Assembly: GCA_021372695.1 (NCBI GenBank)
Contig: JAJFTY010000219.1
Span: 47,933-111,932 of the forward strand
Direction of reading: 5' to 3'
Length of the DNA stretch: 64,000 nucleotides
DNA from: Deltaproteobacteria bacterium
GTDB taxonomy: Bacteria > Desulfobacterota > Syntrophia > Syntrophales > UBA5619
In this document: positions 55,667 through 64,000 of the stretch, one piece after another
Position numbering within the stretch: position 1 is the stretch's first letter
Layout of the letters: every line of letters begins with the position of its first letter
The notes under the pieces: generated by a model
What the model saw: only the letters and a program-made list of their open reading frames with translations
Told to the model about the DNA's origin: nothing
Database searches by the model: none
Made by a program: the position numbers and the translations under genes

Positions 55667-56863
55667 ATGGCCGGTGCGGAGCTGATCGGTAAGGAAGAAC
55701 TAAAGGAGATCGAGGTTCTCTTCAAGACGGGGATTTTCGCCCGCTACTCCCTCGACAAGGAGCGGCAGGGGATCTGGAAGGTCCGCGATTTCGAGAAGGC
55801 GTTTACCAAATATTTCGGGTCGCAGTACGCCCTCGGGGTGAGTTCGGGCTCGTGTGCCCTCAAGATCGCGCTGACGGCCCTCGACGTGGGGCCCGGCGAC
55901 GAGGTGATCTGTCCGGCCTTCACCTTCATGGCCACCTACGAGGCGGTCCTCGAGGTCGGCGCCATGCCCGTGATGGCGGACATCGACGATACCCTGAACC
56001 TCGACCCGGACGACATTCCCCGCAAGATCACACCCCGGACCAAGGCGATCATTCCGGTCCACATGTGCGGGGCACCGGCGCGGATGGACAAGATCCTGAA
56101 GGTCGCGAAGAAGCACAAGCTCCTGGTCCTGGAGGACAATGCCCAGGCCTGCGGGGCGAGCATCAAGGGGAAGATGACCGGCACGTTCGGGCAGATGGGG
56201 ATCTTCAGTTTCGACCACTACAAGACGATCACCACCGGCGAAGGGGGGATGATCCTCACCGACGACCTGGACCTCTACCACCGCGCCGAATGGTACCACG
56301 ACCACGGCCATGACCACCTCTCCACCGTGAGCCGGGCCCTGGACGGCCGGACGATCCTCGGCTTCAACTACCGGATGAACGAAATCCAGGGGGGCATCGG
56401 CCTGGCCCAGCTCAGGAAACTCAACCGGGTCCTGGCGGCCCAGCGGAAGAACAAGGCGGCGATCGAGGCGATGCTGGCGAAGGTCCCGGGCCTGAAGTTC
56501 CGCGCGGTGCCCGACCCCGCCGGGGATTCGGCCACCCATCTGGGCTTCAACCTCCCCACGGCGGCACAGGCGAAGGCCTTCCAGAAGGCCCTTGCGGCCG
56601 AAGGGATCGGTACGGTCTGCTTCAAGGACAACTTCTGGCACTACGTCCCCAACTGGGAGCATTTCCTGGCCAAGTCCACGGCCCAGACCATAAGCCCCTT
56701 CACGGACAAGCGGAACCGGAAGGTAACCTACAGCCGGAAGGCGATTCCCAATGCGGAGGATCTCCTGGGCCGGACGCTCATCCTGGGGATCAACGTGAAG
56801 ATGCCGGCAGCCAAGCTGAAGGCGATCGGCAAGGGGATCGCGAAAGCGGCGAAGGTGCTGTAG
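55667..56863 (+). CDS. kdnA: DegT/DnrJ-type PLP aminotransferase, KdnA-like
   Basis: 398 residues, fold-type I: the PLP lysine lies in FSFDHYKTITTGEGGM (about 183-198), with GVSSGSCALKIALTAL, HMCGAPARMD, EDNAQACGA and FNYRMNEIQGGIGLAQL. The distinctive N-terminus (FKTGIFARYSLDKERQGIWKV, in part) agrees with KdnA, which puts an amino group on C8 of oxidised Kdo to give 8-amino-3,8-dideoxy-octulosonate (Kdo8N). Directly follows kdnB. A different sugar-aminotransferase role would be the alternative. Confidence 0.84.
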   Translation: MAGAELIGKEELKEIEVLFKTGIFARYSLDKERQGIWKVRDFEKAFTKYFGSQYALGVSSGSCALKIALTALDVGPGDEVICPAFTFMATYEAVLEVGAMPVMADIDDTLNLDPDDIPRKITPRTKAIIPVHMCGAPARMDKILKVAKKHKLLVLEDNAQACGASIKGKMTGTFGQMGIFSFDHYKTITTGEGGMILTDDLDLYHRAEWYHDHGHDHLSTVSRALDGRTILGFNYRMNEIQGGIGLAQLRKLNRVLAAQRKNKAAIEAMLAKVPGLKFRAVPDPAGDSATHLGFNLPTAAQAKAFQKALAAEGIGTVCFKDNFWHYVPNWEHFLAKSTAQTISPFTDKRNRKVTYSRKAIPNAEDLLGRTLILGINVKMPAAKLKAIGKGIAKAAKVL

Positions 56864-56913
56864 GGGGAGCGGAGGGCACGGATCAACCTGTTCCTTGGCG
56901 CTCAGGATCTTTT

Positions 56914-57027
56914 TCCGACCCTGCGCCTCCTCGCTTCGCTGCCGGGAAAGAACTCGCGCCTCCGGCGCTCAGACAGCTTTCCCGGCGGGCGCTCCGCTGC
57001 GGGAGCAGGGTGCCCGGAAAAATCTCC
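56914..57027. repeat. Dispersed intergenic repeat, copy 2
   Basis: Partner of 2936-3048. The right end GAAAAATCTCC-AAATCGCGC also resembles the inner arm of the MITE-like family (GAAAAATCTTT-AAATCGCGC), so the two repeat families may share a piece. Between this repeat and hldD lie a perfect 16-bp palindrome GGGAAAGATCTTTCCC (57077-57092) and a GACATGGG/CCCATGTC pair, so the hldD leader is probably structured. Confidence 0.6.
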
Positions 57028-57167
57028 AAATCGCGCTTCCGGAACAGAACGATCCGTGCCGCTGGTATTATTATGAGGGAAAGATCTTTCCCGACATGGG
57101 GAATCCGTAAGCACGGGGAGCGGCCCTATGTGCTTCCCATGTCCCAAGGTCATCAGGAGTACGAAGC

Positions 57168-58139
57168 ATGATCGTCGTCACCGGCGGGGCCGGGTTCATC
57201 GGCAGCGCCTTCGTCGCGAAACTGAACGCCGAGGGGATCAACGACATCATCGTCGTCGACGCGCTCGGGAAGAGCGACAAGTGGAAGAACCTCGTGAAGC
57301 GCCGCTATGTCGACTACCTCCACAAGGGTGTTTTCCTTGCGATGGTCGAGGCGGACCGGGTTCCCTTCCCGGTCGAGGCGATCGTCCACATGGGGGCCTG
57401 CTCTTCGACGACGGAGCGGGACGCCGATTACCTCATGGAGAACAATTTCCACTACACCGGCCTCCTTGCCGAGTGGGCCCTGGCGCATGGGTGCCGGTTC
57501 ATCTACGCGAGCTCCGCGGCGACCTACGGCGACGGCAGCCAGGGCTTCTCCGACGCGGACGAGGCGACCGGCACGCTCCGGCCGATCAACATGTACGGCT
57601 ACTCCAAGCAGCTCTTCGACCTGAGGGTCCTGAGGGAGGGGATCGCCGGGCGGGTCGCGGGAGTCAAGTTCTTCAACGTCTTCGGCCCGAACGAATACCA
57701 CAAGGGCGACATGACGAGCGTGATCTTCAAGGCCTTCCACCAGATCCGCGAGACGGGCCGGGTGCGCCTCTTCAAATCCTACCGGCCGGAATATCCCGAC
57801 GGCGGGCAGATGCGCGACTTCGTCTACGTGAAAGAGTGCGCCGAGGTCCTCTGGTGGCTCCTCTCCCACCGCGCGGCGAACGGGATCTTCAACCTGGGGA
57901 CGGGCCGGGCGCGGACCTGGAATGACCTGATCGCTGCGGTCTTTTCTGCGATGAAGCTTTCCCCCGTGATCGACTACGTCGAGATGCCCGAGGCGATCCG
58001 GGGGCAGTACCAGTATTTCACCGAGGCGAATCTGGAAAAGCTCCGGGCCGCCGGCTGCCCAGCCGTGTTTCGTCCGCTCGAGGAGTCGGTGGCCGATTAC
58101 GTGCAGGTGCACCTCTGCAATCCCGATCCCTATCTGTAA
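57168..58139 (+). CDS. hldD: ADP-L-glycero-D-manno-heptose 6-epimerase
   Basis: 323 residues, extended SDR: NAD motif TGGAGFIG at 5-12, SSAATYG, the active-site YGYSK (near 144-148) and the family's HKGDMTSVIFKAFHQI and DFVYVKECAEVLWW. It inverts C6 of ADP-heptose for the inner core of LPS. The presence of this gene and kdsB supports an LPS-type outer membrane. It is 11 bases from kdsB. Confidence 0.93.
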   Translation: MIVVTGGAGFIGSAFVAKLNAEGINDIIVVDALGKSDKWKNLVKRRYVDYLHKGVFLAMVEADRVPFPVEAIVHMGACSSTTERDADYLMENNFHYTGLLAEWALAHGCRFIYASSAATYGDGSQGFSDADEATGTLRPINMYGYSKQLFDLRVLREGIAGRVAGVKFFNVFGPNEYHKGDMTSVIFKAFHQIRETGRVRLFKSYRPEYPDGGQMRDFVYVKECAEVLWWLLSHRAANGIFNLGTGRARTWNDLIAAVFSAMKLSPVIDYVEMPEAIRGQYQYFTEANLEKLRAAGCPAVFRPLEESVADYVQVHLCNPDPYL

Positions 58140-58150
58140 GGAAATCTTTC

Positions 58151-58897
58151 ATGCCGCAGGTCATCTGCATCATCCCGTCACGGTACGAATCGAGCCGCTT
58201 CCCCGGGAAGCCGCTCGCCGACCTCTGCGGAAAGCCGATGATCCAGCATGTGTATGAACGGGTGCTCCGGGCGGAAACGGTCTCGGCCGCGGCCGTGGCC
58301 ACCGACGACGAGAGGATCTTCGCCGCGGTTTCAGCCTTCGGCGGGCGGGCGGTGATGACTGCGGCCCGCCACCGTTCGGGGACGGATCGGATTGCCGAGG
58401 CGGTCGAATCCATGGGGCTTCAGGACGGCGACATCGTCGTCAATATCCAGGGGGATCAGCCCCTCTTCGAGCCCATCCAGGTGGACGAGGTGGTCGCGCC
58501 GCTTCTTGCGGATGCTGCGATCCCGATGTCCACGCTGATCTACCGGATCGTCCGCGACGAGGAGATCACCCATCCGAATGCCGTCAAGGTCGTCTTCGAT
58601 GGCGACCATTTCGCCCTGTACTTCTCCCGTGCCACGATCCCGTTCGTCCGCGATCCGGGGAAAAAGGCCGAATACTTCAAGCATCACGGAATCTACGCCT
58701 ATCGCCGTGACTTCCTGCGCGTGTTCACCGCCCTTCCCGAAGGGGTCCTGGAGCGGCTTGAGGCGCTCGAACAGCTCCGCGCCCTCGAACAGGGCTACCG
58801 GATCAAGGTGGTCGTGACCCCGCACGACTCGGTCGAGGTGGACACCCCGGCAGAGCTGGAGCGGGTCCGGCGGCTGATCACGGGAGAGGAGGCTTAA
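58151..58897 (+). CDS. kdsB: CMP-Kdo (or CMP-Kdo8N) cytidylyltransferase
   Basis: 248 residues: IIPSRYESSRFPGKPLADL at 7-25, VATDDERI, the RHRSGTDRIAEA segment and VNIQGDQPLFEP with the metal aspartate, and the end DSVEVDTPAELERV. It couples an octulosonate sugar to CMP. In loci with kdnA and kdnB, the adjacent KdsB homologue prefers the amino sugar Kdo8N; that preference is possible here but not readable. Confidence 0.93.
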   Translation: MPQVICIIPSRYESSRFPGKPLADLCGKPMIQHVYERVLRAETVSAAAVATDDERIFAAVSAFGGRAVMTAARHRSGTDRIAEAVESMGLQDGDIVVNIQGDQPLFEPIQVDEVVAPLLADAAIPMSTLIYRIVRDEEITHPNAVKVVFDGDHFALYFSRATIPFVRDPGKKAEYFKHHGIYAYRRDFLRVFTALPEGVLERLEALEQLRALEQGYRIKVVVTPHDSVEVDTPAELERVRRLITGEEA

Positions 58898-58917
58898 AAG
58901 AAGCTGAGGAGGGAATT

Positions 58918-59853
58918 GTGATCGATATCGAATATCTGAAAAAGGTCAAGCTGGTTTCCGAACCGCTCGGCCAGAAAATCGTGGCCCATTTGCTGCTCTT
59001 GCCCAACTACCGCATCTTCCAGAAGGTGGACATCCGGATCGAAAATGCCGAACGGATTCCCCGCGGGGAGAGCGTGATTTTCGCGATGAACCACACGGAC
59101 CGGTTCAACTACTGGCCGTTTCAGTACAAGCTTCTGAAAATGCGTGAATTCCCCTTCACGACCGTCTGGGTGAAGGCCAAGTATTACAAGAACGCCTTCC
59201 TGGCCAAGGGGCTCGACCTCTGCAACCTCATCCCCGTCCCCTCGATGGGGTATCTCATCGAGGAGTATTACCGGAAGAAGTTCAACCGGAAGATGGACAA
59301 GAGCCTCTACCGCGCCGTCAAGGACATGATCGAGGGGCGTCTTGCCGAAGCCGGGCCGCAGGAGCGCGCCGCGATCGAGACGCTCCAGGCGATGGGCGAA
59401 CATTTCTCGGATTTCATCCGCTCCCAGTACGAGGGGGTCATGGAAAAGGTCGCGGAACTGAGCCGGGCGGCCCTGTGCGAGCAGAAGCTCAACCTGATCA
59501 TCTTCCCGGAGGGAACCCGCTCCGTGAAGCTGGCCGAAGGACGGACCGGCCTCGCCCAGCTCGCGCTGCACACCGAAAAGCGGATCGTTCCCGTCGCCTG
59601 CAACAACTCCGAAGCGGTCTACCGGGGGAGTCTGCCCTTTGCGCGCAGCGGCCTCATCACCTACCGGATCGGCGAGCCGCTCTCCGTGAACGACCGGCTC
59701 AAGGAGTTCCGGATCCGCGAGCCCTTCCGCCTCCTCTCCCGGGAATCGCAGCAGCGCTATAAGAAACAGTTCGAAGGGGCGACGCAGGTGGTCATGGAGA
59801 GCATCGAGCAGATGCTCGACGAGAGGTACCGCCGGGGTCTTGCCGCGACCTGA
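58918..59853 (+). CDS. Lysophospholipid/acylglycerol acyltransferase-family protein
   Basis: 311 residues (GTG start after GAGGAGGG) with the PlsC-type pattern: MNHTDRFNYWPF instead of the canonical H-x4-D, then FPEGTRS near 197, where the family has its glycerol-phosphate motif, and IVPVACNNSE. It transfers an acyl group to a lipid at the inner membrane face; exact acceptor unknown. The gene closes the LPS cluster and is convergent with the TAXI gene. The 60-residue insert between motifs (about 120-180) is unusual. Confidence 0.8.
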   Translation: MIDIEYLKKVKLVSEPLGQKIVAHLLLLPNYRIFQKVDIRIENAERIPRGESVIFAMNHTDRFNYWPFQYKLLKMREFPFTTVWVKAKYYKNAFLAKGLDLCNLIPVPSMGYLIEEYYRKKFNRKMDKSLYRAVKDMIEGRLAEAGPQERAAIETLQAMGEHFSDFIRSQYEGVMEKVAELSRAALCEQKLNLIIFPEGTRSVKLAEGRTGLAQLALHTEKRIVPVACNNSEAVYRGSLPFARSGLITYRIGEPLSVNDRLKEFRIREPFRLLSRESQQRYKKQFEGATQVVMESIEQMLDERYRRGLAAT

Positions 59854-59897
59854 GGCCCGCACGGCCGGGCGGCCGAGGCGGTCCGGTTATCCCTCTC

Positions 59898-61265
59898 TCA
59901 GCACGATTTCGCAGCCTGAAGCTTGTTGCGGACGAAATGGATGTGGGTCTTGAGCGCGTAGAACTGGTCGCCGTATGAGGCGGGCACCTTCATTCGATGA
60001 AGCTCGGCCTCGATGGCGTCGATCCGCCGGTCCAACTCCGCCAGCTTGCCGGCGGATTGCTGCGCCGCGGTATCCTGCTCGACTGTGAGCAGCAGCCGGT
60101 ACCACCGGTTGATGCGCAGTTTCATGCGCCACTGGAGCAGGGCCGGGATGGTCTTGAATCCGGGAACCAGGATGAGGATGAGCGGCACGAATACGACCAG
60201 AATCCGGCTGATCAGGCTCGCCAGCCGGAAGGGGAGATAGCGGTAGAAGAAGCTCTTCCCCGACTTGTAGAATCGTTTCGCGTCGTCGCTGATCGGGTAT
60301 TCATTCTCCCAGGCGACGGGAAACTCGCCCCTGTTCTGGAAGAGGGCGGCGCGTCCGTGGATCTCCATGGCCGCGGCCAGGAGCAGGTCGGAGAGGGCGG
60401 GGTGGAGGTCCTTCCGCGCGATCAGCTCCACGGTGGGACTGACGAGCGTGATCTGCCGGTCCGGAATGTTCTTCCCGAAATCCATGGCCCCCTGCGGCAT
60501 GGTCAGCTTGCTCAGGTAGCCGATGCGGCGCACGTAGCCGTCGGCCTGCGCGAAATCGACCAGGCCGATCCCGGGCGTCTGAAGCAGGCCGCGCATGGTC
60601 CGCGACGATGCCGAATCGGCCATGAGAAAGGCGGCGTCGATCTCCCCCTTCAGGAGCGCCGCAGCCGCCCCCTCGCCTTCCATGTCCGCCAGCATCGTGG
60701 TCCCGCCCGGTTCGATGCCGTTTGCCGAAAGGAGCGTTACCGCGAGCGTACGGGTTCCGCTGCCCTCCCTGCCCACCGCGATGCGCTTGCCTTCAAGCTG
60801 CGATAATCTCTCCACCGGCTCTCGGAGGCGGTGAAAGACCAGAAGCGGCTGGTAGGAGATGCTGCCCAGCGAGACGAGGTTGTCGATCTCCTGACCCTTG
60901 GCGAGGCCGGCCTGGACGAAGCCGATATCCACCTTGAAAGCGGGATCGGCCAGGCGCTTGAGATTGTCCACCGATCCGGCGGAGGTCAGGAGCACCAGTT
61001 TCACGCCGTCCCGGGCCAGTATCTTCGCGTATTTCTCGGCAACGCCGTAGTAGACGCTCCCCTTTTCGCCGCAGGTGATGGTGATGGTCTTCGGGGGAGC
61101 GGAATAGAAGAACCAGACGAAGGCCAGGATCACCAGGCCCAGGATCGCAATCATGACCGCAACGGCCGCATTGCGGCCCAGACCGAAATTGTCCATGATC
61201 ACCGCGGGCAGCCGGTTCAAAACGGTCTTGCGATCTGTTTCCAAAATTCCCGCTTTCCGCTTCAA
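59898..61265 (-). CDS. Membrane-anchored TAXI-type solute-binding protein
   Basis: 455 residues. One N-terminal membrane segment (about 33-54), the TAXI solute-binding domain (about 58-330; TITCGEKGSVYYGVAEKYA, GFVQAGLAKG, GREGSGTRTLA), a second hydrophobic region (about 345-372) and a C-terminal cytoplasmic coiled coil (395-440). Free TAXI proteins feed TRAP transporters. This one is fixed to the membrane with a second domain and has no TRAP permease beside it, so a receptor-like role is possible. It overlaps the DUF748 gene by four bases. Confidence 0.83.
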   Translation of the reverse strand: MKRKAGILETDRKTVLNRLPAVIMDNFGLGRNAAVAVMIAILGLVILAFVWFFYSAPPKTITITCGEKGSVYYGVAEKYAKILARDGVKLVLLTSAGSVDNLKRLADPAFKVDIGFVQAGLAKGQEIDNLVSLGSISYQPLLVFHRLREPVERLSQLEGKRIAVGREGSGTRTLAVTLLSANGIEPGGTTMLADMEGEGAAAALLKGEIDAAFLMADSASSRTMRGLLQTPGIGLVDFAQADGYVRRIGYLSKLTMPQGAMDFGKNIPDRQITLVSPTVELIARKDLHPALSDLLLAAAMEIHGRAALFQNRGEFPVAWENEYPISDDAKRFYKSGKSFFYRYLPFRLASLISRILVVFVPLILILVPGFKTIPALLQWRMKLRINRWYRLLLTVEQDTAAQQSAGKLAELDRRIDAIEAELHRMKVPASYGDQFYALKTHIHFVRNKLQAAKSC

Positions 61266-64000
61266 GGGACGATGGCGTTGAGTTCCACCCGGCTTCTGGG
61301 CGTCTCGCTTTTCTCGGGTGCCTTGAAGATATCGTCATTCTTCTGAAAGATCCGCTCGGCCGGGATCTTCCCCTTCTCCACCAGGAAGGCCATCACGGCC
61401 TCCGTTCGCTCCCGCGCCAGATCCTCCAGTTCATCCTTTTCGACCTTGGTGTGGGCGAGGATCAGTTTGACCATCTCGGACTCGGCCAGGTCGATCTCCC
61501 GGCCCACGGCGTTGCGGGGCTTGGGAAACTTCTCTTTCGCGTAGACCGCTTTCAGGTAGGTCGAGTACTCCTCCGGGGTGAGCGTGACCGCCTCAGTGCT
61601 CTCCCCGGCCGGGGCCTGGCGCTCCCGGGCCAGCGCGAGGATCTTTTCCCGCTTCACCCTGCGGGTGAGCAACTCGTTCCGGTAGCCTTCGGGGTCCTTC
61701 TCCGGATCGACGTAGGCTGAGAGCGACATCTTGAGCTCCGGCCGGTCGATGAGCCCCTTGACCAGGGATTCCAGCTTCTGCTCTTCGGGCGGAAGCAGGG
61801 TAGGGGATCCCGGTGCGAATCCGACCGCGCTCAGGTCGGTGCCGCCGCCGAAGAGGGACGACAGCAGGGTGAAGGGGGAGGTGACCGCCTTCACGAGCAG
61901 GTTCTTGATCACCTGCCAGACGATGCCCCAGATGTTGAACCGGGGATCGTCGATCCTCCCCATCACCGGGACATCCAGGATGATCTCGCCATTGCGGTTC
62001 TTCAGGAGCGCGAGCCCGAGCTTCACGGGAAGGCTCGTGGCCTGTTCGCTCTTCACCTCGTCGCCGAAGGTGAACTGATCGACGCGGATCCGGTTCTGGG
62101 ACGCGAGCTCCTTGTTCTCGATGTGGTACTGCAGGTCGAGGAAGAGCTTCCCCTGCTTCAGGATGTACCCCAGATAGGTTTCGGAGTAGGGGCTCATCGG
62201 CGAGAGGTCGATGTCGCTGAAGGAGAGCTTGAGGTCGACGAAAAGGTCCTCCCGGAGGGGGTTGATCTTGCCGATGATCGTGAGCGGGGAGTGGTTTTCC
62301 AGGGCGCCGCGCAGATCGACGTCGGCCAGGAGCGAGGCCTGGGACGAGAGGCCGCTGATCCGCCCCCCCAGGTGGTAGAATGTCGTTTCGAAATCGTTGG
62401 ACAGGTGTTTGTCGGTAAACTTGATGGTCCCGTCCAGAACGGTGACCGTGCCCACGGAGATCGCCGGCCGCGGGGACGCCGCCGCGGTGTCGGAAGCCGC
62501 CGCCACTGCCGGGGGACTCGCCGGCTGAGCGGCGCCGGGAACCGGCTTCTCCGCCCCCTCCTTCGGCTCTTTCTTGACGAGTTCCTGCAGGTTGAGGCTC
62601 CCGTCTTCGCGGATGATGATGCGCGAAAAGACCTGGTTGAGTGAGATCTGGCTCACAGCGAGCCGAAGAGGTTTGATGTCGCCATCGATCCCGTCGATCT
62701 GCAGCCGCTGCCATTTCAGGAGGTCCTCCTCCTCGACCGTGTCGACGGCATGAAATTCGCTGACGCCCAACCCTCCCTTGAAGCTTCCCGTCGCCGCCCC
62801 GTCCTTCAGGGCGACGTCCAGTGCCAGGGTCGTATCCAGCAGGCCGCCCAGGATCAGTACGTTCAGGTTCTCGGGATAGTAGGGCTCGAAATCCCGGACC
62901 GGCAGGCGGCCGATCTTGAGATCGCCCCGATAGCTGAAGGGGGCGGGGGTGAGATCGCCCGCGGCCTGGAGGGAAGCCTCCTTGCCGAAGGTGGTGGCGA
63001 ACTTGAGCTTCGCGGGCGCAGGCTTCGGACCGCTCAGGCCGGCAAGCGAGAACGACGTGTTGCGGAGCGTGAAGCGGGGCTCCTTGGGCCGCATCCGGTC
63101 GGTGAAGGCGATGTTGAATCGGTCGATCTCGACCTGCTTGAGCAGGTAATCGAGGGGCTTGGCGGTCTCCTGCTTTGCCGGGGCCGCCTTCCGTTCGGGC
63201 GCCGCTGTCCCGGTCGCGGCTGCCTCCGGCGCCTTCTCCGGCGGGACCAGAAGCGATTGGACGGAGAGCTTCCCGTCGCTCTCGCGGGAGAGAGAGACCT
63301 CCCCGCCGGAGAGCCGGACCTGGTCGACGGAGAGCCTGTTGGCCTTCTGGCCGAAGCTTGCGCCGGTCACGCTCAGAAGCGCCAGATTCACCCCCTCCTT
63401 GTCGCCGTACTGTGCCGAGAACTGCCTGACGCTGAGGTTTCCCTTTTCCGCTGTGACGCCGTCTTTTCCGCTGAAGGCGACCTCGCCGGAGAGGTCGACC
63501 GTCCCCTTGAGCGGCGCCGTCAGGAAGGAAGCCAGATAAGGCCATCCCTTCTGCAGCGGGAGCCCCGTCAGCCGGATGGCGGCCTTCGCGGCCGGTTCGA
63601 CGAGCGCGAAGCTGCCCTGGGAGGCCAGGCGGACCTCCCGGTCCACGTTCAGGGAGAGGTCGTATTTCCCGGTCTCACCCGGCCGATTGGCGATATCCGA
63701 AAGGGCGAGCGTGATCTCCTGCACGTCGGCTGTAAATCCCCCTCTGGGCAGCTCGTCGCGGAAATGGATGCGGCCGTCCTGGAGCTTGAACGAGGCGACG
63801 GAATAGGCGAGCGGCGCTGTTTGGGCCGGTGGCGCCTCTTCCCTCTTCTTCGCGTCGTCCGCAGCTGCCGAAGCCTTGGGCGGAAGCAGGCTCGCGTACA
63901 TCCATTCGCCCCTGCGGTCACGGCTCACGAAGAGCTCGAGCCCCGTGAGCGCAACGGATTCGATCTCGAAGAGGCCGGCCATGGGCTCCAGACGGGACGC
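61262..64000 (-). CDS. DUF748 (AsmA-like) envelope protein, partial
   Basis: The frame is open to the window edge and gives 912 residues with no start in view; the N-terminus, with its membrane anchor, lies beyond. The repeats of beta-strand units (LSVDQVRLSGGEVSLSRES, LKIGRLPVRDFEPYYPENLN and similar) are the DUF748/AsmA pattern of long envelope-spanning bridges. The last 90 residues (ARERTEAVMAFLVEKGKIPAERIF in part) resemble an OmpA-type end. Such proteins may carry lipids or shape the envelope. It overlaps the TAXI gene by four bases. Confidence 0.86.
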   Translation of the reverse strand, partial: ASRLEPMAGLFEIESVALTGLELFVSRDRRGEWMYASLLPPKASAAADDAKKREEAPPAQTAPLAYSVASFKLQDGRIHFRDELPRGGFTADVQEITLALSDIANRPGETGKYDLSLNVDREVRLASQGSFALVEPAAKAAIRLTGLPLQKGWPYLASFLTAPLKGTVDLSGEVAFSGKDGVTAEKGNLSVRQFSAQYGDKEGVNLALLSVTGASFGQKANRLSVDQVRLSGGEVSLSRESDGKLSVQSLLVPPEKAPEAAATGTAAPERKAAPAKQETAKPLDYLLKQVEIDRFNIAFTDRMRPKEPRFTLRNTSFSLAGLSGPKPAPAKLKFATTFGKEASLQAAGDLTPAPFSYRGDLKIGRLPVRDFEPYYPENLNVLILGGLLDTTLALDVALKDGAATGSFKGGLGVSEFHAVDTVEEEDLLKWQRLQIDGIDGDIKPLRLAVSQISLNQVFSRIIIREDGSLNLQELVKKEPKEGAEKPVPGAAQPASPPAVAAASDTAAASPRPAISVGTVTVLDGTIKFTDKHLSNDFETTFYHLGGRISGLSSQASLLADVDLRGALENHSPLTIIGKINPLREDLFVDLKLSFSDIDLSPMSPYSETYLGYILKQGKLFLDLQYHIENKELASQNRIRVDQFTFGDEVKSEQATSLPVKLGLALLKNRNGEIILDVPVMGRIDDPRFNIWGIVWQVIKNLLVKAVTSPFTLLSSLFGGGTDLSAVGFAPGSPTLLPPEEQKLESLVKGLIDRPELKMSLSAYVDPEKDPEGYRNELLTRRVKREKILALARERQAPAGESTEAVTLTPEEYSTYLKAVYAKEKFPKPRNAVGREIDLAESEMVKLILAHTKVEKDELEDLARERTEAVMAFLVEKGKIPAERIFQKNDDIFKAPEKSETPRSRVELNAIVP

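Overview
This window looks like chromosome from a GC-rich, Gram-negative, anaerobic bacterium. The Gram-negative signs are lipoproteins, a lipid transport (Mla-type) locus and LPS heptose/Kdo genes. The anaerobic signs are a radical-type 4-hydroxybutyryl-CoA dehydratase, a 2-hydroxyacyl-CoA dehydratase activase, a phenylacetate-CoA ligase with its ACT partner, and a stand-alone carboxyltransferase subunit. Together these suggest a syntrophic or sulfate-reducer-type member of the old Deltaproteobacteria (Desulfobacterota, Syntrophia-like). That placement is inference, since no rRNA or other phylogenetic marker was compared.

Layout. 1-7.4 kb: end of a ferritin gene, then a promoter and a plus-strand catabolic island: three short-chain dehydrogenases, an activase, a benzaldehyde-lyase-like ThDP enzyme, and an AbfD-type dehydratase whose active-site Tyr codon is an in-frame TAG. 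7.4-14.1 kb: an orphan signalling protein, a DUF374 acyltransferase, a carboxyltransferase subunit, and the operon degP - DNA glycosylase - PHP phosphoesterase; the PHP gene carries a perfect parS site. 14.2-18.1 kb: an FAH-family hydrolase and a divergent Mla-like operon with a catalytically dead ATPase remnant. 18.1-20.1 kb: yhbY and pdxST. 20.1-25.5 kb: a Lys-rich protein, a histidine phosphatase with an apparent ATT start, mutY, ybaK, a thioredoxin with two zinc ribbons, and two Nudix genes. 25.5-30.7 kb: a coiled-coil lipoprotein and GGDEF protein, a Gate-domain membrane protein, then paaK-ACT with a strong terminator. 30.7-36 kb: MBL hydrolase, archease, rtcB and a stand-alone AICAR transformylase on the minus strand, then a LEA-like secreted protein overlapping a PAS protein. 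36.2-47.3 kb: the replication-origin block rsmG-parA-parB-dnaA-dnaN-gyrB-gyrA-patatin, all on the minus strand. It has DnaA boxes upstream of dnaA and a DnaA-trio unwinding element between dnaA and dnaN. 47.5-54.4 kb: an MFS transporter, SagB-type oxidoreductase, cupin, motAB-like stator pair, YgbA-like protein and two methyltransferases. 54.5-64 kb: an LPS cluster that fits 8-amino-Kdo synthesis (kdnB, kdnA, hldD, kdsB, acyltransferase), then a membrane-anchored TAXI protein and a DUF748 protein running off the window.

Repeats. Four copies of a palindromic, MITE-like element lie in intergenic DNA at about 20.2, 22.0, 47.4 and 50.2 kb; three are flanked by 7-11 bp direct repeats. A second, unrelated-looking repeat pair lies at 2.9 and 56.9 kb. 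No tRNA, rRNA, CRISPR array or complete insertion sequence was seen.
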